NCBI RefSeq assembly: GCF_033439725.1
Contig: NW_026944385.1
Coordinates: 2,637,001-2,701,000, forward strand
Reading direction: 5' to 3'
Source of the DNA: Neurospora tetraspora
Taxonomy: Eukaryota; Ascomycota; Sordariomycetes; Sordariales; Sordariaceae
Length of the DNA stretch: 64,000 bases
The notes under the pieces are model-generated. The model searched no databases. It saw only the letters and a list, made by a program, of their open reading frames with translations, and was not told the origin of the DNA. How positions within the stretch are numbered: position 1 is the first letter of the stretch; every line of letters begins with the position of its first letter. Position numbers and translations under genes: made by a program. Positions 20,800 through 33,693 of the stretch are shown piece after piece.

Positions 20800-23513
20800 T
20801 CTTAAACCTTTAAAACGCTACGCGTATTATATATAAAATTCTCAAAATACCGCTATAGAATCTAAATAACGGCGTAGCCATCGACCTTACCCAAATTAAC
20901 AATACTAATAGCGACGTCGTTAATGACAATGATAGCGATCCCTTTATTAACGTCGAAGAGTAGGAAGGTTTTTCTAACGACGATACTCTCGTTAATTCTC
21001 CTAGCGACTCTAATAGCGAATCTAATATACGCTCGCCCAATCCGCCTCCCTCAATACAACTACCTTATAAAGAGAGCGATCCTAAATCTAATTCAAATTG
21101 TAACCTCCCCTCTTACAACCCAACCAGTAATAACGACAACGAACCCGAAAACGAACTCTTCAATCACAAAAATACAATTATTAATCCACCCTCTAGCGTT
21201 ATACCCCCCGCGGCTACAATCGAAGGTCTTTCACAATCTATTAATAAATAAATAAAAAATTACAAATTTACAATCACTCGTACCCAAAGTCGCAACATAA
21301 AACCTAGAATCCCTATCTCTAAGTATATATAGTATTATATTATCTATAACCGCTATAGCAAACCCCGCAAATTTAAAGCAATTATTCGAAAGACCGCTTT
21401 ACGAAAATATAATTATTTATAGAAAGGGGTTATAAAGAAGGATAAAAACGATAGTTTTTAACACTTTCAACTACATCCTAATTCGGATCACTATATTCAC
21501 AATTATAACCAATCCTAATACCTATTTACCTACCCCTAACACCGCAAAATAAAGCCAAAAATATTTAAGAAAATCGACGACACTTCTAAACTTAATACTA
21601 TACAAACTCGAAAAATTATTACTATAGTACGAAAGGACTTTCCTAAATCCGTATATACGAAAACCAATATATATAATATATGTATATATATACGGCGCCG
21701 CAATTTCGATAGCTATACCCCTACTAATACCTTATTTAAATTATTTAATAATAATAATATTAAATATATTAAAAAATAAATCTAAATAATAAGGAACGGT
21801 TATTAAGCCTTATCTTTACCTTCCTAGCTTATATATTACTAATTAAAATATTTCCCGAAATTATAATTAGTAATAATATATATAATACTAACCAGTTTTA
21901 TTATCCCTTTTACTAAATTTCGAACGTCTCTTCTACTAGCTCGGTATTTAACTATATTTTTAATATCATTAATAATAAGAAGTAAAAGGCATTCAACTTC
22001 CTAATAAAAACTACCAAAGAGCTAAAATTATAGTACAATCTTCTTAAACCTATCGTCGTTATTATAAATAAATACAAGAAAATAAAGCAATTACTTAGTA
22101 ACACTTTCCCTAATACCCAATAATAGCTCTATCTATTCCATATTGTTAAAAATGTATTATTCAATACTAAAAAAAAGTAGAAGAAGCAAAAGGGTAGCGA
22201 CGACGATAATTCTAAGGATAAGGAGGGTAAAGATAATTAGGAGAATCCAGTATCTTTTAATTTAATTAATTAAAATATCTATTCGTCTATATAAAGTGGA
22301 AGTGGTAATACTACGGGTAAAATTATTAAAATTATTAACGACCCTTATAGTATTTATTGTAGCTATATTTAAATTTATATTATATACTAATACCGAATTA
22401 AAGTATTAGGATAGTTCTTCGATATATTTAAAAGAATTAACTTCCTATTAAAGATTAATAGGTATACTATTATATTAAGAAGTACAGGAACCTTAGTATC
22501 AAGGTTATATCCCCAATTAAATTAAATAACTTTAATATTAAAAGCTACCTTCTTAGCGGTAATAACGATATTTATAAATTAATTACTATTATTGTAAAAA
22601 TAGCTACTAAATAATACTAAACCTTTAAAGAAAAAATCGTACGCTAATAAATTCACTAATAATAAAAGTATATCGACCGTACGTATTTAAATAAATTACT
22701 GCTATGAATTAATTATATTATATTCGAATTAATCGGTTACGAATACCGCTAAGCAGAAAAATATAAGTTTATTAATTAATGTAAAGATTTATTTACTTTA
22801 GAGCCCTATAATAAAGAGTATAACATTACTACTTAATATAGACTACTTTACTACTATATTATATTTAAGAGGTTGGTTATATAAAAATTTTAAAGTTTAC
22901 TTATATATACCTTCGCTAATATTATAAAGAGCTCTTTATACGTTAAATTCCCTATTTCTTTACTCTATTTACTAACCAATTATTTTAATAAAATATTTAT
23001 AATTTCTACATTCGCCTTTAAAACCTTTGCGTTACAATTATATATTGTAGCTGTACTAAGAATTCTACTAGAAATATCCCTAACGAATATACCCTTTTTA
23101 AAGACTTAGAGGCAAAGTAAAAGATTCCCAAGACCCCTAAGACCCCTAAGAAGCAAAAGGCTACACCTAATTTAAAGAAAGGAAGTAAAAAGGTTATACT
23201 AGCGTTAAAGAGTAAGAAAGGGAGTAAAAAGGCTAAGCCTATCAAATAGAGTAACTTTAATAACCTACCTCGCTTATAACCGAATATATAGTATAAACTA
23301 TTTTACTAAGAGGGCAATAATAATAATATTAACGATCTTACTCCCAATTCTACGAAACGTAAGTACGTACGAGAACCAGTCAATTCTAATACTTTAAACT
23401 AATAGCAAATTAGAATTAACATCTCTAAAATTAATATTAAATTATATTCAAATAGCTATACTAGAGCTAGAGTCAAAATTAGAATTAAATTCTTTACTCC
23501 CACTTCTAGAGCT
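20800..23513 (+). pseudogene. MULE-1 transposase, main part
   Basis: Several frames joined across stops resemble MULE transposases. There is an acidic N-terminal region (20,900-21,250) and a FAR1-like DNA-binding part with a HPNSDHYIHNYN segment (about 21,470-21,510). A region with TRKIITIVRKDFP and TPTNTLFKLF (21,600-21,750) follows. The catalytic core (about 21,840-22,200) includes a short stretch equivalent to the FKLPL block. A Lys-rich C-terminal stretch follows at 23,100-23,250. Stops are of the RIP type. The frame is cut by Gypsy-2 at 23518 and continues at 31638. Confidence 0.75.
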
Positions 23514-23518
23514 CCCGC

Positions 23519-23740
23519 TGTCACAGGGCTAGCCTGTGATATTCTCGCACTGTACTGACTGCCTCATGTGCCATGCCTAAAGTATAGTAGTTACGTGCAG
23601 CTGTACGTGTACGCGTACACGGACTAGCCTGCCAGGGCTCTCGCCTATATAGCCAATCCTCTACGCATACCTTCCCTTCCTCTCCTCCGTACAATAACGT
23701 ATATCTTACCCTATACCTAATAGTGCCTCGCCCTATAATA
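23519..23740 (+). repeat. Gypsy-2 5' LTR
   Basis: Starts TGTCACAGGGCTAGCCTGT, a near-palindrome, and ends CCCTATAATA. The rest is only lightly mutated. Confidence 0.93.
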
Positions 23741-24049
23741 GTTTATTATACTTTACTATTGCGTTGTATACGCTCAAGGGAGAAATTAATTAATTAAGTA
23801 ACTAAAGACTTAGGCCCTCATTAATAGAACAAGTATAAGACTCGAGCTTATTGTTAGGCCGAACTAAGAATTAATTAATTAGGTATTTAGTCCCTTCTCC
23901 CTTCCTACTTTAAAAATAGTGACCGTAAGAGATTACCGCCGTTACAATTAATTTAGCGATTAATATCGGACGTCCTAGTTATTATAAATAATCTTATTGT
24001 AATTATTGTAATCGGAACCCTTTAAGTCTCTAACCCCGTAAATTAAGCG

Positions 24050-25690
24050 ATTTATAATAACTTGGTAGAAGTACTTACAAACTTTAATAATAATCCCTTT
24101 ACCGGTTTTCTTTCGAATTCGATTATAAAGTACGCCTTCGCCCTCGCGACTACCCCTATTTTCCGCGACGTAATTATTATTTTGAACCGCTTGGTTTACG
24201 ACGACGTAATCGAGGCCCGCGACTACACCTAGAGAGCGGAGGAAGATTTGGAGGAATCCTAGAAGGAGATTTTCAAATTTAATAGTAACTTCGTTACTAT
24301 AGCTTTTTAATATAAATTTAAAATTAACGAACTATATAAAGAAATTGCCGCGTTGAAATAATCGTTCGTTGATTTTAAAATTAATATTAATTTTGCTTTC
24401 TAAAGATAACGTAAGAAGTACGTTAAGGCTATTGATAATTTCCGCGATCGATTGAAGTAAATTAATATTGTTAACTTTATTTACGATCTAATTTAAATCT
24501 TTACCCCTAATAATCCCAGCCCTTTAAGCGATTTTAATATATCAATTATAACTACCGGTAGCGGCCGGTCGGTATTATTCCATTCGTACGTTTTACTATT
24601 TAATACTAAGGGTAATACCCCTTTAAAGTATATTAAATACTATTATACTTAACGTATAAAAATTAAATTATATTGGCTCGATAAGGTTCCTTATTTTATG
24701 CCCGAAATTAAATAGTTTTCGTATATCGTTAAGTCCTTAGAGAGTGCGCCCTTTTTTACTATTGAATCGGATTTGAATATAATCTTTAAATATTCTAACA
24801 ATAATACTAAATGGAAATAGAAGATTGCGATAGACCTTTTCGCCGAATTTAATACTAAGTACGATAATATCGATTTTACTATTTACGCTCGTTGCGAATT
24901 GGATGAGTTAAAGATAATTAAAGATATACGCTAATAAACTTTTGAAGATTAATTTACCCTATTCGTCGACCGCTATAAGTTAGATAACGTTATAATAATA
25001 TATTACTTCTATAATAAGATTATTAAGGAGGTCCGGGCCGCTTTCGCTCTTTAATTCCTTTAGCCCGCCGATAATAATTATATAAAGTAGTTTAAGACCG
25101 CCCGGGGCCTCGCTTAGAATTTTAAGGATAATATTTACTATAATAATTTCGTTAATCCCTTTTATAAATTAAAGACTATTTCTATTTCCGCTGCGGATAA
25201 GTTCGTTAATTAAGGCGGTACATCTATAGACATTAATTTCGATAAAATATCCGCTACCAATATTACTTTACGCGGTATGATTTTTTAAGAAGTTTTTAAT
25301 TACTATATGCAAACGGGCGCTTATACCCGCTACGGCTATTGGGGTTACTTTTCGGCTACGTATTATACTAGTATTAATTTTAGGAAGGAGGTTTATTTAT
25401 TCTATAGTAGAAGTAGAGGTTATAGAGGAAGTAGAAGCGGTAGAAGTAGCGGTAGAGGAAGTAACGCTACTCCCTAGCAGGGTTAATACGGTTATAGCCA
25501 GTAGTAGTACGGTTAATACCGCCCGGTTAGAGGTTATTAAATTAATATTATAAGTATAGCCCCTACGGTTGCGGCCGCCTAAGACTATTAGAATATCCTA
25601 ATTTCTATTTATTAATTAAATTTCGTTAGCCCTTTCTAGGGTAATAAAAACGGCGTCGTCGGCTAGTAGGGAAATATATAACTTCTAAAT
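24050..25690 (+). pseudogene. Gypsy-2 gag, broken
   Basis: The frame contains a long gag-like helical region (about 24,600-25,200). A Gly/Arg/Ser/Gln-rich nucleocapsid-like tail lies at 25,390-25,530 (repeats of RGYRGSRSGR type and QYGY). No CCHC knuckle is readable. Stops are TAA/TAG at probable Gln codons. Confidence 0.65.
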
Positions 25691-27149
25691 TAAATTGTAA
25701 TTAGAGGTATAGGTCTATAGGATTAAGACGAGAAAAGGGGAATATCTTTATATAATTAAATATAATTGAAATATATAAATGTTCTGTCAATAGCCGTTAT
25801 AAATATTTTAATTTATTAAATTTCTCTATTTATTTATCCGATAGATCGTGTAAATTATATTGCTCTACTTTAATCGATAGCGGCTATACTGTTCTTAATT
25901 TTATTAATAGACGCTTTATTTACCGTTATTAATTTCCTTATTATAAATTGAGAATGCTAAAGATCCTTTATTTCGCCGATAGAGGCTTAGTTAAAGGTAA
26001 TATTACCTATTTTCTTTAAATTAATAATATAAGTGGGATTTTATTACGAAGTTATTGATTTATTAATTTATAATTTAGTAAAAAATAACCTAGTTATTCT
26101 TAGTTACCCCTCGTTCGTTTACTACGCCCTAAGTATTTCCTAACCCTCTAATTCTTTATAGTTTACTCTAATATATAAATTAAGAGGCTACTTCCTAAAG
26201 GGCGCCCCCAATTATATACGCTGTACCCTTTTAAAATTTGGGGGTAGCTATATTATTCTTTCATTTAACGTATTGGGTACTTACCTAATTTCCGTTTATA
26301 AAAAAGTTTCTTACGAAGAGGTCCCGGACGAAAGGGAGCTTACCTTCGAAGGGGAATTTAAATTCGACTACATATACAGCCTTTAAATTAATATTGTACG
26401 TTGTATTTCTATTTTTACAATTATAAAGAGAGCCGTTCGTTAAAAGTTTAATTACTTTTAATATTGAATAGTTAATTATTTAAATATTATACCTATCGGT
26501 AAGACCCCTAGCGGATTTGGGTAAATTTTAATATTTTTAATTATATCCGGCTTTAGAGTTCTTTGCGTTATTTTAATTCCTTATTAGGTAGTTGGAGGCG
26601 TCCGTACTAATAATACTAATTATTATACGCTAATCCACATTTATAGTATATTCTATAATCCTATTAACTTTAATAATATTTAAGAACTATCAGTAATAAC
26701 CTTTAGTTAGGTAGCCGAGAAGTATAAATTGTAAGTAATTTATACAATAAGGGCCTAAATAGTAGAAGATATTAAAAAGATAAAAGAGGAGGACGAAATA
26801 GAGGAAGAAGGAAGCGTCCTAAATTTTACATATATTAGCGATGGATTAATTAAGGAAATAATAATAGAAGTATTGGTAGAGAAAGGAGGAAAGTATAAAT
26901 ATTTGTTCGGTAGTAATTTCTATAGATAGATCGACGGCCTAATTAGAATTGGGGATAGAGAGACCCTCCGCGTTGTGAGAATTGTTAATTCGGTATCGCT
27001 TTTAGGGATAGAGGAGGATTTCCTACGTTATAAGGCCGTTATTAACGAATACTTCGTAACGGATAGCGTATCTTTAAATATGATTATATTTAAAGACGTG
27101 ACGAAATTTTATAAAAAAGCCGATAAACTGCTAAAGACCGACGAATAAA

Positions 27150-30100
27150 TTAAAGTCAAGTTCCCCTTTTAATATTAATATTACGTTAATACGTTTAAAT
27201 AGGAGGGTATTAAAATATTACCCCTAATACGCTTCTACGATTTTAAGATCAAGTTCCGTTTTGGAGTTACTCTGCTAGTAGTTCGAAGCCGCCCGTTTAA
27301 CCCCGACGAATTAAACGTTATTAAAAAATAGATCGATAATAATTTAGTTAAGAAATTTATCCGGCTATCCTAATTTGAGGCTTCTTTTCTAATCCTATTC
27401 GTTAAGAAGCTAGGAAGCGGAGTCCGTATTTATATCGATTATAGGGGTATTAATAATATAATTTTAAAGTTCCATTACTTATTATTACTAATTAAGGAAA
27501 CCTTCGACGCTATTTACCGGGTTAAAATTTTTATTAAGTTTGATATTATTATTGCCTTTAACCGTATTCGCGTTAAGTAGGACTATAAATAGCTAATTAC
27601 TTTTAGTATACGGTTTAGCCTTTTTGAATCTTTAATTATACCGTTTAGTTGATAGAGGGCGTTAAATACTTTCTAGAATTATATTAATAATATTTTATAT
27701 AATATTTTCAATATTTACGCGACCATTTACTTCGACAACGTCCTTATTTATTCCAATAATATTAAACATTACGAATAATATATTAATAATATCCTCGACC
27801 GCTTGGTATAGGCCGGCCTTAGCGTCGATATTAATAAATGCGAATTTTATACGATACGTACGAAATATTTAGTTTCAATTAGTACCCTGGGAGGTATCGA
27901 AATAGATTCGGAAAAGGTTAAAACCATTATTAAATAGGCGCTTCCGGAATTTAAGAAGTTCCTACAATTTTTTTTTGGGTTTCGTAAACTTTTATCGGCG
28001 CTTTACACAAAACTTTTCGACAATAGCGACCCCGCTATATAAATTTATTAAAAAAAACGCCGCCTAGATTTAAAATAGTAGCTACTAATCCGTTTTCGAA
28101 GCGTTAAAAATAGCTTTTATTAAGGGTCTCATATTAAGGATTTACAATTAGACTAAAAGAATAGTAATCAAAATAAATATATTTAATTAGGTTGCAGGCA
28201 ATACCCTATTTTAATATAGGGATAACGGCGTACTATACCTAATGATTTACTTTTTAACGAAATATATAGCCTAAAAATATAATTATAATATTTACAATAA
28301 GGAATTCTTTATACTATTATTAAAGCGTTAGAAGAGTAGAGGTTAGAATTCGAAGACGCCCAATAGCCTTTCGATATCTTAATAAATTATAAGAATTTCT
28401 AAACCTTTGCGACTAATAAACAGTTTACTTAGCGTTATATATAGTAGTCCTAATTTTTATCCCGGTTTAATTTTTTATTTAAATATATACTAAGTTCGAA
28501 GAATTTCCGCCCGGACACATTGAACCGAAAACCGAACGATTAATTTAACGATATAGAAGACAATAGGCTTACGGTTAGAAAATACCTACTTTTAGACCCT
28601 TCGTAATTCGAAGACGGTTATTTCTCTAGAAAGGACCCCGCTATTAGTTTCTCCCTTTATTTACTAGGTATAGAGGATTTCGATAATAAATTTATTAACA
28701 ATTTAATCCGCGTTAATTATAAAATATTTATTTTCTTATAAAAATTCGTCTCTTATTTTATAAATAAGACGCGGCGTTAATAATTATTGACCGTTAAGAA
28801 AGTTTTTTACTATGCCTTCTCCGAATATTATATTATAAAGAATATTACGAAGTAGCACAATAGGGTGATTATCGACCCCTACGATGAGGAACTCTAATTC
28901 TAGTTAATTAGCCGCTAATATAATTTTCCCGGCGCAGGCTACCCTAGTTGCAATATTATATACAAACTTTTATAACGCGAATTTTATTAGGAGGGGATAT
29001 ATAATAATATAAGGATTTTTGATAGAAGTTACTTCCCCTATATAAAGATAAAGTTATTTAAACGGGGCTTAGCCGGCTACTTTAAACTTATAATTATCTC
29101 TCTCGTACTATAGCGAAACGTATTTATCGATTACGTTACCCCGCTATTAGGAACTACCTATTTCGGCTAAATTTTTAAATATATTACCGTTATCGTCCAC
29201 CGATTAACTAAAATACAGTATTATATACTTACAATAACCTTAGAAGTAGAGGAGCTAGCGGACTACTTTATTAACCGTATTTATTCGATTTACGGCCTAC
29301 TAGATAGTGTCCTATCCGATAGAAGTACTTGATCTATATTACGCTTCTAGGCTACTTTTTATAAGAGGTTGTTAATTATCCGTAAATTAATTTTAGCTTT
29401 TTATTTATAGATAAATACTTAGATAGAGCGTATTAACGTAGAGATGGAGCAATTTTTGCGGCTCTATATTAAGTAGGTATAAATAGATTGGGTAAAGTGG
29501 TTACCTATTGCGGAGTTTGCTAGTAATAACGTTGTATCGTTATTAATAGGCGTTTCCCCCTTCTTTATTAACTATAATTATTACCTTCGTATAGGTATTA
29601 AGCTTTATATACCACCCCCCCCCCCCCCTCCTCCCGGATTTATTACCGGCTTAGCTTAAAGAATATTATAAAGTATTTAAATTAGTGGACCGCTTCTAGT
29701 AGATTTGGGACTTTGTTATTTAATAAACCCGTCGCACCTAGGAGCGTTATAAGGATAACGCTAATAAGAAACGCGTTAATTCCCTTAAATATTGCCCCGG
29801 TAATATAGTCCTACTTAATACAATAAACTTCGTTAACGGCCGACCGTACTTCAAATTCTACTTATAATAGGAGGGCCCTTTCTATATTACCCGGGCGGAA
29901 AACAATATAATATACTTTGCATTCCCGACTAATATGAAGTATTCGCCGGTTTTCTATATTTATATAGTACAATTATAAATGGGTAAAAGCCTATCCGGCT
30001 AGAATACGTCGTCCGACGTAAAGGTAAATAACGGTTGCGTAATAATTAGAATAGATAATTATGAGGAATAGTAGGAATAGGACTTCGAAAAGTTTATTAA

Positions 30101-30370
30101 TTACATTTAATTTAGCAGTGATTATTATTAGTACTATTAAGTTAAATAGAAAGGTAATAATTAATTGACTTGGGAACTTAAGGATAATATTATTAACTAC
30201 GAAGAGATATTCTAATATTTTTATAACGAATTCTTTGATAAATTTATATTGCTAAATGTAGAAGTTATATTACCCGGACAAATTCTAGTACCGGCTACCG
30301 CTCTAATACCGGCCGCTATTCTAATGCCCCCGGTACCCCCGAAGCGCCGGTCCGCCTGCGTCGTTTAATG
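27150..30370 (+). pseudogene. Gypsy-2 reverse transcriptase, RNase H and integrase, broken
   Basis: Reverse transcriptase is recognisable at 27,240-28,000: FVKKLGSGVRIYIDYRG, then the catalytic box read as YFDN at about 27,729-27,740 instead of YxDD. RNase H follows at 28,200-28,450. Integrase lies at about 28,900-29,620 with HRLTK and the VLSDR segment, then EFASNN and a chromodomain-like end near 29,900-30,200. Numerous RIP-type stops make it inactive. Confidence 0.85.
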
Positions 30371-30618
30371 CTAGATTGCTGCCGTTATAGACGTTACGAA
30401 ACCGCTATCCGATACGGTTATAATTACGATAGTACTTTTAATTAAATTAACGGTATATGAAGCATAGGGATTAGATATAGCGTTTGCGAGGATAGCGAGA
30501 CGTTTAATAGATATTTAGTCTGGTCGAGTACTAAAGACGGAGTTTGTAGACTATAATAAGATATTGGAGGATTACGAAAAGAGTCTGAAATAAATAATCT
30601 GGAGTATTATTATATATA

Positions 30619-31364
30619 CTGCAGCGGGAATATAAGGAGCGTAACAGGGCTTGTTGAGGGCAACAGGCGTTATTGTATATCTAGGGCGTATATATGGAAC
30701 AGGCCCTGTTGACTTAACAACCCTTATTGAGTTGAGGGAGGCCTCTGATTGGTCGGATTTGGGTGGAAAATGGTAAAAGCTTAAGACCCCTATAAGGACC
30801 TTCTGGAGGCCATTATAGGTGTCTTTGGTTAGTGGTCGTTATAGTAGTCTTCTTAGTGGTCTTTTTGGTAGTCTTAAGACTTTGGCTTCAAAGTCCGGAT
30901 GAGGGCATTCACACTTTCGCGCGAAACTTTTCGCGCAACGGAAAAAAAGCTGTTGCCAGCTGGAATCGAACTGGCAATCTGAAGAAGAAAAGCGACGGCG
31001 AGAACCATTGAGCCACTGGCCCAATTGATTGAATGCGGGCTTCGTTCTTTCCTTTGATATAGGGCAGTTGAGTTTTTTGGGGGGAATGCACTTTAGGAAA
31101 GAAGGAAGCATCGTCACTTTGGAGTTTCGGAAGCAAAGGAAGCTTGGCGCCCAGAAGCCCCCGGAAGCAGTGCTAACCTCAAGACCTTCAGCGACCGTCT
31201 ATGACGGACACCCGGATTGACCAATCAGACGTCTCCCTCAGCCCAATAAGGCTTATAGAATCAACAGGGCTTGTTAAAATCAACAAGGCTTGTTGGAATC
31301 ACAGGTCCTGTAAGCCGTAGTAAGCTAAAGAGGGCTTGTTCCCCAGCACATTTTCCCGCTACGG
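30619..31364. mobile_element. MITE-like element, copy 1, with tRNA-like core
   Basis: The 746-bp element is flanked by TA (within TATATA on both sides). Its tips are inverted: CTGCAGCGGGAATAT against CCGTAGCGGGAAAAT. Inner arms are imperfect inverted repeats rich in CAGGGCTTGTTG. A core (30732-31242) is bounded by a second inverted repeat starting TTGAGGGAGGCCTCTGATTG. The core holds a tRNA-like Pol III unit. There is no transposase, so it is non-autonomous. It lies between the pol remnant and the 3' LTR of Gypsy-2. Confidence 0.8.
30942..31022 (-). ncRNA. tRNA-like Pol III unit in MITE copy 1
   Basis: On the minus strand an A box (TGGCTCAATGG, 31005-31015) is followed after 33 bp by a B box (GTTCGATTCC, 30962-30971), then by a run of seven T (30942-30948), the usual Pol III terminator. 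GCCAG near the start and CTGGC near the end could pair. The cloverleaf is imperfect, so this is tRNA-derived rather than a standard tRNA gene. Expression is inference. Confidence 0.6.
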
Positions 31365-31410
31365 TATATATAGACTCGGAACTGCTAGAGCTTCTTTTAA
31401 GGGGGGATAG

Positions 31411-31632
31411 TATTATAGGGCTAGCCTAAGACATTCTCGCACTATATTAGTTGCTTTATGTACTATGCCTAAAGTATGGTAATTATAGACAATTGCACGT
31501 ATGCGCGTGCACGGACTGGCCTGCTAGGGCTCTCGCCTATATAGCTAGTCCTCTACGTACACCTTCCCTTCCTCTTCTCCGCATAATAACGCATATTTTA
31601 CCCTATACCCAACAGTGCCTCGCCCCGTGATA
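31411..31632 (+). repeat. Gypsy-2 3' LTR
   Basis: Starts TATTATAGGGCTAGCC, the mutated form of the 5' tip, and ends CCCCGTGATA directly before CCCGC. Confidence 0.92.
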
Positions 31633-31637
31633 CCCGC

Positions 31638-32030
31638 CTCTAGAACTCCCGCCTCTAGAGCTCTCTCCAAAACTCTCTCTAGAGCCCTCTCTAAAATTAG
31701 AACTACAGTTAGAATTCTTACCCTCTATAGAGCTTTCTCCAGAGCCAAAGCTAGAGCCCTCTCCAAAGCCAAAATACGACTTCTCGTCTAAAGAACAATA
31801 GCCAGAGCAATAGTAGTCCTCTCCAAAGCTAGTATTAGATTGCATTTAAATGGCTATACCAAAGCTCTCGTCTCCAGAGCCAAAGTCGTCTCCAAAACTA
31901 GAGTCGTCTCCAAAGCCAGAGTCAAATCTAGAGCTAAAGTCAAACTCTATTCAAATAACTACACTAGAATTGAACTCTCCCGTTAAGCAAGTGGTTAAAT
32001 GTAAGAATGTAAGAGAGGTAAGGCTTAAAT
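31638..32030 (+). pseudogene. MULE-1 transposase C-terminal tail
   Basis: This is the continuation of the MULE-1 frame after Gypsy-2. It is a low-complexity tail of CTCTAGAGC/CTCCAAAGCC units. In one frame these read SRA/SKA repeats, and at 31,850-32,029 another frame is open with PKSSPKLESSPKPES. Which frame was used cannot be decided because RIP and repeats blur it. Confidence 0.55.
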
Positions 32031-33411
32031 AGGCTTACTAACCCCTAAGGTTCTAGTTATACAAAATGGTCGTATAAGCAAACCCAGTCAATAATATTAA
32101 AAACACTATACTAAGTATCACGAAATTAAATTTAGTACTATAGTCTTTCGTAGTATAAATAAATACTATAGAACTATCCTATATACAAAGCATCGTATAC
32201 TATAGAAATCTCTTTATAAAATTATGTTGCTAAATATCGCTATTATTTCTTTTCATATATATATAACACCATAGAATTTACCGTGTAAATAATATTTTAT
32301 ATCAAAATGACGTGCCAAGAATTGAAATATTAGTGCGTATATAAGGATTGGTGCCCCCATAAGACGACGCTGGTGCCCCCAGATGAAATGCCTATTAGAT
32401 AAAGGCTAGCCGAATAGATAAAAGAGCTAATAGAAATATTTCGAAGATACTAGAATTTTAAATGAAGACGACCGATTATATTAAATAGATAGCTAATTCT
32501 CTTACTAATTTCAAGGCCGAAGTGGGCCCGTTTAACTACTAAAAGCCAACCTTTAATTAAACTTATATTTAATTTAAATATAATCAAATTCGATTGCTTT
32601 AAGGTATTAAAAATAGAGAACTGCCGTCCCTACAATCCTTAAAACTAACAAGGGCTAGTTTAAATATTATTATTAATAGCCTAATCCTTTACCGGGCCGG
32701 CGAATTAGATTAAAAAAATGTAATATTCGAAGATAAAAAAAAATTACGCTATTATAAGGAATACTATAAAACTCTACGTATTTTAAGAGGGTTAGGTTAT
32801 AATAAATACCGCAAAATTCTATATACTTTAAAAAGATTGGGTTATATTACGTTGTATTTCCGGGCGTTATTCGCTTATTACGCGAATCGCCCCGTAGAAG
32901 GTATTAACGGTAACGCTATCTTATTAACGGACGTCCCTTTCGAGGAAATAAAACTACTGTAAGTAATTCCGCCACCCTACTAGAAAGTAAAGGGCGTATA
33001 TAGCGCGCCGGGCAATATATAAATACTATATAGGCGGTTTAATAATATAGTTAACCTGGTTAACCCCGAAGATATTACTAGTATTAATACTGCAGCGTTT
33101 AATTAATTATACGAACGGGAAAATCTATAACCGTACTTTATTAATTACGCTAAATTTAAACGGCTAGTATTAATTTATAATATTAATAATTACAATAATA
33201 TTATTAAAGAAATAATCCGGGATATTTACGTAGGGAAAGGCTAATAGTATAAAGACCGCCTTCTCCGACGATTCTACGGTTATATCGATGTTTATACTAA
33301 TGAAATTAATAGGGAAGAATTAAAAATTGTAATTATCGTTAGAACTGTAGAGCTTATAGGTGATTTAGAGACGGATATCCCAGCCTACGAAGCTATTATT
33401 ATAAAAGTTAC

Positions 33412-33693
33412 TGTAACGGGTCTGCACGAGTAAAGTACAGGGTTCAATCGTATAGTTAAAATACTATATTTAATATATATATATATATATATATAAAGAG
33501 AGCAAGAAGGAAGACTGCACTAGAAGGGTGCAGTTGAGACAAGGTTTTAAGGTGCGGCGCACGGGCCAGGCAGGCCGGGCAGTCGGGTGGGTCCAGCCAA
33601 CTAGAGGGGGTGTATTGGCCTTAGCGCCGGCCAGCTGTATGCAACTGGCTTGGCAACAGCCAAGCTTAACCCCTGGGCTCTAGCCCCATGACA
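33412..33693 (-). repeat. solo LTR, TGTAACGGG family
   Basis: A 282-bp LTR is flanked by identical GTTAC (33407-33411, 33694-33698). It is the same family as the LTRs at 52570 and 61592, longer because of a TA microsatellite at about 33,473-33,496. Orientation (minus) is inferred from the polypurine tract next to the copy at 52570. It interrupts Gypsy-1 upstream of the reverse transcriptase and is much less mutated than its surroundings. Confidence 0.92.

Larger units (their letters stand above)
23519..31632 (+). mobile_element. Gypsy-2 LTR retrotransposon
   Basis: Direct LTRs of 222 bp (23519-23740, 31411-31632) are flanked by identical CCCGC (23514-23518, 31633-31637). The internal order is gag, protease region, reverse transcriptase, RNase H, integrase. 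Without the 746-bp element at 30619-31364 it is about 7.4 kb, matching Gypsy-1. A purine tract (TTAAGGGGGGATAG) precedes the 3' LTR. It is inserted in the repetitive C-terminal tail of the MULE-1 transposase. Confidence 0.95.
20509..32392 (+). mobile_element. MULE-1, Mutator-like DNA transposon
   Basis: The ends are inverted repeats starting GGCATTTCATCT. They carry three GCACCA-like repeats at offsets 17, 39 and 57 from the tip. An identical 8-bp target duplication TATTAGAT lies at 20501-20508 and 32393-32400. Without Gypsy-2 (23519-31632) the element is about 3.8 kb. It encodes a MULE-type transposase in pieces. It sits inside Gypsy-1 between protease and reverse transcriptase. Confidence 0.93.

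Noticed and set aside
30949-31022. Functional tRNA gene
   Set aside because: The T-arm and acceptor stems do not pair properly and it sits in a transposon; described as tRNA-like only.
31603-31845. Minus-strand Ser/Gly-rich frame
   Set aside because: Complement of the MULE-1 transposase tail and the Gypsy-2 LTR end.
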